In this document: piece after piece, positions 1 through 5,049 of the stretch | How positions within the stretch are numbered: the first letter of the stretch is position 1 | Layout of the letters: each line of letters opens with the position of its first letter | Assembly (NCBI GenBank): GCA_031177445.1 | Contig: JAPSGP010000258.1 | Span: 1-5,049 of the forward strand | Direction: 5' to 3' | Origin: Acidimicrobiia bacterium | GTDB taxonomy: Bacteria > Actinomycetota > Acidimicrobiia > IMCC26256 > JACDBD01 | DNA length: 5,049 nt | Notes under the pieces: model-generated | What the model was told of the DNA's origin: nothing | The model's database searches: none | What the model saw: only the letters and a program-made list of their open reading frames with translations | Made by a program: the position numbers and the translations under genes

Positions 1-578
1 GGCGCCAGGCTGCACGCGACGTCGCTCAGGGCGTGCGGCAGCATCGGCTCCACGGTTCCGGGCACGTATGTGCTGTTGGCTCGTTCGGCCGCGGCGCGGT
101 CGAGGGCCGAGCCGGGTGCGACGTGCGCCGCGACGTCGGCGATGTGGATCCAGAGACGCACGCCGTCGCCCTCGCGTCGCGCCGATACCGCGTCGTCGAA
201 GTCGCGGGCGCTCGCCGGGTCGACCGTGAAGGTCGCGAGCCCGGTGAGATCGCGCCGCTCTCCAGCGTCGGTCTCCGCCAGCTCGGCCGCAACCGCCGCC
301 TCGTCCTCCAGCGCCCGCCGGAACCCCCGCCCCCCGGCCCGCTCCCAGAGCAGCGCCTCTACGACGTTGCGAGGCACCTCGGGCGAGCCGAGCTCGCGCA
401 CCACCCGGGCGCGACCGGGGCCCAGCTCGATCAGGCACATCCGGCCGGGCGGCGCCCCGTGCTTTCTGTCCAGCGCGATGTGCGGCCCGGGCTCGAACAG
501 GGGCTCGGCGATCAGGAAGCGTCCCCGCCGGGAGACCACTGCCACGCAGCGCTGCCGCGGCCCGCCGCCGCGGCTCAA
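1..578 (-). CDS. rnr: Ribonuclease R-type (RNB domain) 3'-5' exoribonuclease, 3' end cut by window edge
   Basis: Processive 3'-5' exoribonuclease of the RNase II/R family, a cytoplasmic enzyme for decay of structured RNA. I translated 192 complete codons, open to the left edge. The RNB active-site motif is seen as TVDPASARDFDDAV, giving the four metal-binding aspartates at about D120, D126, D128 and D129. It is followed by WIHIADVAAHV (about 143-153) and EPMLPHALS (about 177-185), both typical of RNase R. Residues about 12-65 look like a single OB/cold-shock-like domain ending in ARVVRELG. E. coli RNase R has some 260 residues (helix-turn-helix plus two cold-shock domains) before this motif, so this protein is N-terminally short. 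The start is TTG at 578-576, overlapping the ctpA stop as TTGA, with a weak GGGA six bases upstream. No ATG, GTG or TTG lies in frame just upstream; a GTG at 545-543 is the alternative. Translational coupling to ctpA is likely. Family assignment is very secure; RNase R versus another RNB subfamily is less so. Confidence 0.93.
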   Translation of the reverse strand, partial: MSRGGGPRQRCVAVVSRRGRFLIAEPLFEPGPHIALDRKHGAPPGRMCLIELGPGRARVVRELGSPEVPRNVVEALLWERAGGRGFRRALEDEAAVAAELAETDAGERRDLTGLATFTVDPASARDFDDAVSARREGDGVRLWIHIADVAAHVAPGSALDRAAAERANSTYVPGTVEPMLPHALSDVACSLA

Positions 579-1765
579 GCGCCGTCCCGGAGCTCTCGCG
601 CAAGCACCCGTTCGGCCGCCGCCAGGCCCTCGTCGACGCGCGTAGGAGCGCGGTCCTCGGCTCGCACGTCGGGCTTGATCCCCTCCCCGGCGAGGGAAGT
701 CCCTTCGGCGGTGAAGTACTCGCCGATCGTGAGGTCGAGTGCGCCGCCGTTGGGTAGCTCGATCACCTGCTGGAACACCCCCTTGCCGAAAGAGCGAGTG
801 CCGACCAGGGTGGCGAGACCCTGATCGCGGAGCGCCGCGGCCAGGATCTCGGCCGCCGAGGCCGTGTCGCGGTTGATGAGCACGACCAGCGGGCGTGGCG
901 GCAGGGGATTGCCGAGCGCGCGGTAGACCTCGCGTCCCCGGGTGCGAGCATCGGTCGAGACGACCACCTCCCCGTCCGGCAGGAAGATGCTCGCGCAGAG
1001 CACCGCCTCGCGCAGCAGGCCGCCGCCGTTGCCGCGCAGGTCGAGGACGATGCCCCGGGCGCCACGGGCCTCGACTCGCTCGATCGCGTCACGCAGCTCG
1101 CCATGGGCGCCGGTGGTGAAGCTCGTGAACTCGACGTAACCGATCCGTTGCCCGTGGGCCCGCACCACCCTGCCCAGCACGACAGGAACGCTGATCTGCG
1201 CCCGCTCGATCTCCAGGCGCCGCTCGACTCCGGTCGAGGGACGCAATACCCCCAGCGTGACGTCGGTCCCCGGCGGGCCCTTGATGCGAGCCGTGGCGAG
1301 ATCGGAATCCAGTCCGGCGATCGAGCCCCCGTTGACGGAGACGATCACGTCCCCGACCTCGATCCCGGCTCGCGCGGCCGGAGAGCGCCCAAAGACGCGC
1401 GCCACCCGCAGCCCCCGCTTGACCTCGCTGACGGAGAGTCCGACCCCCGAGAACCGGCCCGCCGTCGCCTCCTCGAAGAGATCGAGCTCCTTCGGGTCGA
1501 AGTAGTGGGAGAAGCGGTCGTCGAAGCGGCGCCGCAGAAACTCGACCATGCCCCCGATCGAGCTGTCCTCGAGCTTGTCTGGCGCGACCTCGCGAAAGTA
1601 GTTGTCTTCGATCATCTCCCGTGCCTCGCTGAACGCGGCGACGTGTTCGTCGACGAACGCATCCCGCACCGGGCCGGGAAGGTCGGAGGGGTGACCGCCG
1701 AACCAGAGGCCCGCGCAGAGCGCGGCCGCGAGCGCGGCCGCCGAGGCCGCGAACCGCGAGCTCAC
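575..1765 (-). CDS. ctpA: S41 family C-terminal processing protease with PDZ domain
   Basis: Serine endopeptidase of the CtpA/CtpB/Prc family, 396 residues, acting outside the cytoplasmic membrane. It has a short positive N-terminus and a hydrophobic segment at about 5-22, serving as signal peptide or anchor. The tail-specific protease N-terminal helical region spans about 40-100 and includes RFSHYFDPKEL. A PDZ domain follows at about 103-190 (GVGLSV at 107-112, AGIEVGDVI at 133-141), then the S41 domain. The catalytic dyad is Ser303 (TASAAEI) and Lys328 (SFGKG), with the assisting Gln332; LDLRGNGGG is at 241-249. All key residues are present, so it should be active. The start is GTG at 1765-1763, 7 bp after the ftsX stop, with no strong Shine-Dalgarno. 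The position behind ftsEX suggests a cell-wall role, perhaps processing a hydrolase or its regulator; that is inference. Length is typical of the family. No lipobox is seen: the Cys at 17 follows Leu. Confidence 0.95.
   Translation of the reverse strand: MSSRFAASAAALAAALCAGLWFGGHPSDLPGPVRDAFVDEHVAAFSEAREMIEDNYFREVAPDKLEDSSIGGMVEFLRRRFDDRFSHYFDPKELDLFEEATAGRFSGVGLSVSEVKRGLRVARVFGRSPAARAGIEVGDVIVSVNGGSIAGLDSDLATARIKGPPGTDVTLGVLRPSTGVERRLEIERAQISVPVVLGRVVRAHGQRIGYVEFTSFTTGAHGELRDAIERVEARGARGIVLDLRGNGGGLLREAVLCASIFLPDGEVVVSTDARTRGREVYRALGNPLPPRPLVVLINRDTASAAEILAAALRDQGLATLVGTRSFGKGVFQQVIELPNGGALDLTIGEYFTAEGTSLAGEGIKPDVRAEDRAPTRVDEGLAAAERVLARELRDGA
1718..1741. repeat. Perfect 12-bp tandem repeat (two copies) inside ctpA signal sequence
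   Basis: The unit gagcgcggccgc occurs twice without a gap (1718-1729 and 1730-1741), and a degenerate partial copy may follow at 1742-1750. Read on the minus strand it encodes two Ala-Ala-Ala-Leu blocks at residues 9-16 of the protease, the hydrophobic core of its export signal. The unit length is a multiple of three, so copy-number change would lengthen or shorten the core without a frameshift. This is seen directly in the sequence; functional meaning is unproven. Confidence 0.85.
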
Positions 1766-1772
1766 CGGCGAC

Positions 1773-2681
1773 TCAGACCCTCAGGAAGCGCCGCAGCGTG
1801 AAACCGCTGCCGATCGCCGAGACCAGCGTCGAGCTCGCCGCGAGCACCGCGACCAGCACCGGGAAGGCGAGATCCGTATCGGTCTGTGCCTTGATAAGGG
1901 TGAACGAGTCGGCCAGCGGGTCGACCACGATCAGCTTTCCGAGCCACAGCAGGAGTATTGCGACTGCGCCTCCCATGATGCCGACCAGAACGCCCTCGAT
2001 CATGAACGGCCAGCGCACGAACCAGCGGGTCGCCCCGACCAGCCGCATCACCTCGACCTCGCGCCGGCGTGCGTAGATCGAGAGTCTGATCGTGTTCCCG
2101 ATCAGCAGCACCGAGGCGATCACCAGCAGCACCGTGAGCAGGATCAACACGATCTTCAGCTTCGATGTGACTTCCTCGATCGGATTGGCTGTCTCCTGGG
2201 CGTCGACTACGTTCTGCACGATGCCGCTGATCGGCTTCGGCCTGCCGTCCGGACCCGGTGGCGTCAGCTCTCGCCGCACCGCGGTGAGGTTCGCGGCGTC
2301 GTCGGGCTTCACGGTGAACGACGCCGGCAGCGGATTCGTGTTCAGCTCGCGCAGAACGCCGGGGTCCTTGAGGCGGTCCTTGAGGATCTCGAGCGCCTCG
2401 GCCTTGGAGACGAACGCGACCGAGCGCACGTGCTCGAGGCCGCGGATCCGCTGGCGGAGGGCGCCGATCTCCTGCTTGGTCGCGTCGTCGTAGAGGAAGA
2501 CCTTGACGGCCAGCTGCTCGCGCACACCCTCGCTGGTCCGCTGGGTGAAGAAGAAGACCGGCAGCAGCACGCCGAGCACCAGGATCGTGATCGCGGTGGT
2601 GACCGTGGCGGCGACGCTGGGCGCGGCATTGCGGCGCAGGGCACGGAAGCCCTCCTTGATGAAGAACCCGATGCGTCCCAT
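1773..2681 (-). CDS. ftsX: Cell division ABC transporter-like permease FtsX
   Basis: Membrane partner of FtsE, 302 residues, close to the usual length. FtsEX is not a transporter: ATP hydrolysis by FtsE is relayed through FtsX to activate peptidoglycan hydrolases at the septum. The sequence shows the type VII ABC layout: a cytoplasmic N-terminus with GFRALRRN at 11-18, TM1 at about 22-46, an extracellular domain at about 47-172, then TM2 at about 174-198, TM3 at about 226-250 and TM4 at about 270-295. The family signature between TM2 and TM3 is clear: RRREVEVMRLVGA at 205-217, the region that contacts FtsE. The extracellular domain holds a Pro/Gly-rich stretch, TPPGPDGRPKP at 140-150. The ATG start lies 4 bp after the ftsE stop. 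The ribosome binding site is weak (AGG only 3 bases upstream), so coupling to ftsE translation is likely. Confidence 0.97.
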   Translation of the reverse strand: MGRIGFFIKEGFRALRRNAAPSVAATVTTAITILVLGVLLPVFFFTQRTSEGVREQLAVKVFLYDDATKQEIGALRQRIRGLEHVRSVAFVSKAEALEILKDRLKDPGVLRELNTNPLPASFTVKPDDAANLTAVRRELTPPGPDGRPKPISGIVQNVVDAQETANPIEEVTSKLKIVLILLTVLLVIASVLLIGNTIRLSIYARRREVEVMRLVGATRWFVRWPFMIEGVLVGIMGGAVAILLLWLGKLIVVDPLADSFTLIKAQTDTDLAFPVLVAVLAASSTLVSAIGSGFTLRRFLRV

Positions 2682-2685
2682 CGGC

Positions 2686-3519
2686 CTAGAAGTCGTCGAC
2701 CCCGCCGTTGGTGTGACCCTCTACGCCGACCCCCATCTCGGCCCGCATGCGCATCCCGAACTCGGTCGTAGACTCCTCGGTGTAGCCGCCGCCGACCTCG
2801 TCGCGGACGACGCGGCCCTCGTAGAGCTCGATCACGCGCCGGCGCATCTTGTCGACCATCTCCCGGTCGTGGGTGACGACCAGCACCGTAGTGCCGGTGC
2901 GATTGATCCGGTAGAGCAGCTGCATGATCCCGATCGAAGTGACGGGGTCGAGGTTCCCACTGGGCTCGTCGGCCAGCAGCAGCGGCGGGTGGTTGACGAA
3001 GGCCCTGGCGATCGAGACGCGCTGCTGCTCGCCCCCGGAAAGCTGGTCAGGGTAGCTGTGGACCTTCGACTGCAGGCCCACGAGCCGCAGGGTCTCCGGG
3101 ACCTTCTCGCGAATCTCGGCCCGGCTAGCGCCGATCACCTGCAGCGCATAGGCGACGTTGTCGTAGACGGTGCGGTTGGCGAGCAGCTTGAAGTCCTGGA
3201 AGACCGTGCCGATGTTGCGCCGAAGATGCGGGATCTTCTTGTCGGGGAGCTTGGCCACGTCGCGGCCGGCGATCATCACCGCGCCCTCGGTCGGGTCTAG
3301 GTCGCGGATCAGAAGCTTGATCAGGGTCGACTTGCCGCAGCCGGTGGGCCCGACCAGGAAGACGAACTCACCGCGGCTGATCGCCATCGAGACGCGCTCG
3401 AGGGCGACGTGGCCTCCGGGGTAGACCTTGGTCACGTCGTGCAGCTCGACGATCGGCGAATCGGGTCCCCGCCGGGGGCGGAGCTCGTCCGCCGGTGTCT
3501 TTCTGCGAAGCCGCGACAT
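2686..3519 (-). CDS. ftsE: Cell division ATP-binding protein FtsE
   Basis: ABC ATPase that drives FtsX at the division site, 277 residues. All nucleotide-binding motifs are intact: Walker A GPTGCGKST at 57-65, Q-loop Gln108 in VFQDF, signature LSGGEQQR at 160-167, Walker B LLLADEP at 180-186, D-loop SGNLD at 187-191 and H-switch His217. The segment VFQDFKLLANRTVYDNVAYAL is typical of FtsE, and the adjoining ftsX settles the identity. The protein is longer than usual (E. coli 222, M. tuberculosis 229 residues). An Arg-rich extension of about 22 residues precedes SPIVELHDVTKVY, and a tail of about 40 residues after GRVVRDE ends in an acidic GGVDDF. I chose ATG at 3519-3517 because no start codon lies between it and the conserved domain; a purine-rich GAAGAG stands 11 bases upstream. 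First gene of the ftsE-ftsX-ctpA-rnr unit after a 127-bp gap. Confidence 0.97.
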   Translation of the reverse strand: MSRLRRKTPADELRPRRGPDSPIVELHDVTKVYPGGHVALERVSMAISRGEFVFLVGPTGCGKSTLIKLLIRDLDPTEGAVMIAGRDVAKLPDKKIPHLRRNIGTVFQDFKLLANRTVYDNVAYALQVIGASRAEIREKVPETLRLVGLQSKVHSYPDQLSGGEQQRVSIARAFVNHPPLLLADEPSGNLDPVTSIGIMQLLYRINRTGTTVLVVTHDREMVDKMRRRVIELYEGRVVRDEVGGGYTEESTTEFGMRMRAEMGVGVEGHTNGGVDDF

Positions 3520-3646
3520 AGGCTTGGAAACTCTTCTGCGGACCGAGGTGCGTTCCTGCGATCGCCGTGGCTCGCAACCGCCCGCCCGCTTAGAGTGAGC
3601 GGAAGATTAGAGAATTGTTAGCCGGGACTTGCAGTCGGGGTTGCAG
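3520..3646 (-). other. 127-bp intergenic region between the transketolase C subunit and ftsE
   Basis: The only gap above a few bases. It contains an AT-rich patch at 3603-3620 (14 of 18 bases A/T), which stands out in this GC-rich window. It also contains an imperfect 12-bp direct repeat (3623-3634 and 3635-3646, 8 of 12 identical, both ending ttgcag) and a short inverted repeat, ccgct/agcgg, at 3586-3590 and 3598-3602. No T-run follows any hairpin on the minus strand, so a classic intrinsic terminator is not visible. The gap probably separates two transcription units and carries the ftsE promoter. Confidence 0.6.
3604..3609 (-). promoter_or_regulatory. Possible -10 element upstream of ftsE
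   Basis: On the minus strand the AT-rich patch contains TAATCT, which fits the loose TAnnnT pattern of actinobacterial -10 boxes. Transcription from here would give a leader of roughly 75-80 bases before the ftsE ATG. No convincing -35 hexamer is found 16-19 bases upstream (TGCAAG is the nearest candidate). Position and base composition support a promoter more than the hexamer itself does. Confidence 0.25.
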
Positions 3647-4645
3647 CTAGCGCCACTCCCCGCCGTGGATCGGCGGGTGCGAGACGATCGGCTTCTGCAG
3701 CAGTGCCTCGCGTGCCTGCTCGGCGATCCCCGCGGCGGTCAAGCCGAAGTGCTCCATGCATGCCTCTGCGGTACCGGAAACGCCGAACTCGTCCTCCATG
3801 CCGAGCGCGAAGATCGGCACCGGATGCTGCTCGGCCGCGGCCTCCCGCACCGCGTCGGCGAGACCGCCGACGACGCGATGCTCTTCCGCGGTCACGCCGA
3901 CACCGGTTTTCGCGAGCGAATCGACCACCCCGTCGGTGTCGAGCGGCTTGATGATCGAGACGTTGACCACCTCCGCCTGGACCCCGTCTTCGCGGGCGAG
4001 GGTCTCTGCGGCTTCCAGTCCTCGCCAGACCATGTGCCCGGTGACGAAGATCGTGATGTCCTTGCCCGTGCGCAGCACGTCCACTCCGCCGCCCAGCGTT
4101 TCGGGGATCTGGTCGTAGACGCTCGGGGTGGCCGGGCGACCGAAGCGCATGTACATCGGGGCGTCGAAGCGCTCGTAGGACTCGATCACCGCCCGATAGG
4201 CCTGGTTGTAGTCGGCCGGGACAATCACCTGCATGCGTGGCATCACCCGCATCAGGGCGATGTCCTCGATCATCTGGTGCGAAGCGCCGTCCTCGCCGAT
4301 CGAGACCCCGCCGTGGCTGGCGCCGATCCGAACCTTGAGCTCGTTGTGAGCGATGCCGAGGCGGACCTGGTCATAGGAGCGGCCAGTGGCGAAGATCGCG
4401 AAGGTCGAGACATATGGGACCTTGCCCGTGGCGGCGAGCCCGCAGGCCATCGACATCATCCCCGCCTCGGCCGCGCCGCAGTTGAAGAAGCGCTCGGGGA
4501 AGCGCTTGCCGAACTTGATCGACTGCGTCGACACCGCAAGGTCGGCGTCGAGGGCGACGATCTCCTCGTGCGCCTCGCCCAGCTCGACCAGGGCCTCGCC
4601 GTAGGCGTGGCGGGTGGCGATCGGTTCGGTCTTCGCTTCGGCCAT
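3647..4645 (-). CDS. Transketolase C-terminal subunit (pyrimidine-binding and C-terminal domains)
   Basis: Second half of a split transketolase (COG3958 type), 332 residues, cytoplasmic. With the N subunit it would transfer two-carbon ketol units between sugar phosphates in the non-oxidative pentose phosphate pathway. Visible signatures: ALDADLAVST at 31-40, NCGAAEAG at 55-62 with Glu60 as the likely cofactor-activating glutamate, VPYVSTFAIFATGRSYDQVR at 76-95, SHGGVSIGEDGASHQ at 110-124, and the C-terminal domain with EEHRVVGGL at 254-262. The usual family motif around the glutamate is close to GIAEQN; here it is GAAEAG. I chose ATG at 4645-4643, which overlaps the upstream stop as TGATG and has GAAGA 7 bases upstream. 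A TTG one codon earlier (4648) is possible. No signal peptide or membrane segment. A related split enzyme, apulose-4-phosphate transketolase, is a less likely alternative since no apiose genes are in view. Confidence 0.93.
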   Translation of the reverse strand: MAEAKTEPIATRHAYGEALVELGEAHEEIVALDADLAVSTQSIKFGKRFPERFFNCGAAEAGMMSMACGLAATGKVPYVSTFAIFATGRSYDQVRLGIAHNELKVRIGASHGGVSIGEDGASHQMIEDIALMRVMPRMQVIVPADYNQAYRAVIESYERFDAPMYMRFGRPATPSVYDQIPETLGGGVDVLRTGKDITIFVTGHMVWRGLEAAETLAREDGVQAEVVNVSIIKPLDTDGVVDSLAKTGVGVTAEEHRVVGGLADAVREAAAEQHPVPIFALGMEDEFGVSGTAEACMEHFGLTAAGIAEQAREALLQKPIVSHPPIHGGEWR

Positions 4646-5049
4646 CAAGACGTCTTCGCTGGATCGGGGTTGGGCGGCGAGGTGTCGGAGCCCATCGCTT
4701 CGGTCTGCTCGCGGTAGTGCGCCTCCAGCTCTTCGAGCGCCTGCTCCGCCTGCTCCTGGGAGGGGGGCTTGCCGTGGAAGCCGAAGCGACCCTCCATGAA
4801 TGAGACGCCGCGTCCCTTCTTCGTCTGGCAGACGATCGCCGAGGGCCTGCGGAGCGTGCGGCTGCGCTCCAGCGCCTCGACGATCTGGCCCATGTCGTGT
4901 CCGTCGACCTCGACCGAGTCCCAGCCGAAGGCCTCGAACTTGGCCCGCACATCGCCCGTGTCCATGACCTCTTCGGTGGTGCCGTCGGTCTGCAGGTGGT
5001 TGTAGTCGACGACTGCGGTCAGGTTCGGCACGTCATAGTGGGCGGCGGC
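4645..5049 (-). CDS. Transketolase N-terminal subunit, 5' end cut by window edge
   Basis: First half of a split transketolase (COG3959 type), binding the diphosphate end of thiamine diphosphate. Only the last 134 residues are visible and the frame is open to the right edge. The visible part starts AAAHYDVPNLTAVVDYN, the conserved strand after the GDG-containing cofactor motif, which must lie just outside the window. It continues LQTDGTTEEVM, then FGWDSVEVDGHDM and TKKGRGVSFMEG. The transketolase hallmark near the end, usually close to WHGKAP, reads FHGKPP. After it comes a short Glu-rich helix (QEQAEQALEELEAHYREQ) and a disordered Ser/Pro/Asp tail. The stop TGA overlaps the next gene's ATG by one base, so the two subunits are co-translated. 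An internal GTG at 5031-5029 should not be taken as the start, because conserved sequence continues upstream of it. Confidence 0.93.
   Translation of the reverse strand, partial: AAAHYDVPNLTAVVDYNHLQTDGTTEEVMDTGDVRAKFEAFGWDSVEVDGHDMGQIVEALERSRTLRRPSAIVCQTKKGRGVSFMEGRFGFHGKPPSQEQAEQALEELEAHYREQTEAMGSDTSPPNPDPAKTS
4653..4657 (-). promoter_or_regulatory. Ribosome binding site deciding the start of the transketolase C subunit
   Basis: GAAGA on the minus strand lies 7 bases before the ATG at 4645-4643 but only 4 bases before the in-frame TTG at 4648. The spacing favours the ATG. It is a moderate match to the anti-Shine-Dalgarno and sits within the end of the upstream subunit gene. Confidence 0.45.

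Noticed and set aside
33..824. A 263-codon plus-strand open frame across the rnr/ctpA boundary.
   Set aside because: It crosses two well-supported minus-strand genes and has low-complexity Arg/Pro/Ala/Ser composition with no domain signature.
1708..1722. Cys17 of the CtpA N-terminus as a lipoprotein attachment site.
   Set aside because: The residue before Cys is Leu; a lipobox needs a small residue (Gly, Ala or Ser) there.
1103..1801. A 232-codon plus-strand open frame over ctpA.
   Set aside because: It is antisense to the catalytic and PDZ regions of the protease. Its composition is that of a GC-rich shadow frame.
3586..3602. Inverted repeat ccgct...agcgg as a rho-independent terminator for the transketolase genes.
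   Set aside because: The stem is only 5 bp and neither strand has a T-run after it.
3622..3640. Hairpin GACT-tgc-AGTC just after the transketolase stop as a terminator.
   Set aside because: Only four contiguous pairs, then mismatches, and no U-tract downstream on the minus strand.
3629..4717. A 362-codon open frame on the plus strand, longer than the transketolase C subunit it overlaps.
   Set aside because: It is antisense to a gene with clear family motifs. Its translation is rich in Arg, Asp, Gly and His with no recognisable domain, as expected from a GC-rich mirror frame.
5029..5031. GTG as the start of a short 128-residue gene at the right edge.
   Set aside because: Codons upstream in the same frame (AAAHYD) continue conserved transketolase sequence to the window edge, so this is an internal Val.

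Overview
This is a GC-rich stretch of bacterial chromosome in which every gene I can support lies on the minus strand, so the text reads from the right edge to the left. High GC, GTG and TTG starts, a split transketolase and an ftsE-ftsX-ctpA-rnr order suggest a high-GC Gram-positive-type bacterium. My best guess is Actinomycetota, possibly the Thermoleophilia (Solirubrobacterales/Gaiellales). That placement rests on gene content and base composition, not on a marker gene.

Right part (3647-5049): a two-subunit transketolase. The N-terminal (diphosphate-binding) subunit is cut by the right edge. The C-terminal subunit is complete and joined to it by a TGATG stop/start overlap. Together they should form one thiamine-diphosphate enzyme of the non-oxidative pentose phosphate pathway.

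Middle (3520-3646): the only sizeable gap, 127 bp. It holds an unusually AT-rich patch in an otherwise very GC-rich window and probably carries the promoter of the next unit.

Left part (1-3519): a tight four-gene unit of ftsE (ABC ATPase), ftsX (four-helix membrane partner), an S41 carboxy-terminal processing protease with a PDZ domain, and an RNase R-type 3'-5' exoribonuclease that runs off the left edge. Spacings are 4 bp, 7 bp and a 4-bp TTGA overlap. FtsEX normally gates a peptidoglycan hydrolase at the division site; the exported protease could act on that hydrolase system. The RNase R gene starts with TTG inside the end of ctpA and is easy to miss. Its visible N-terminus is short: one probable OB fold, then the RNB catalytic motif.

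The window is mostly conserved housekeeping DNA. I found no mobile element, CRISPR array, tRNA, rRNA or defence system. The most useful points for a second look are the TTG-started, N-terminally short RNase R, the ftsEX-ctpA arrangement without an intervening hydrolase or activator gene, the extended FtsE termini, and a perfect 12-bp tandem repeat building the hydrophobic core of the CtpA export signal.
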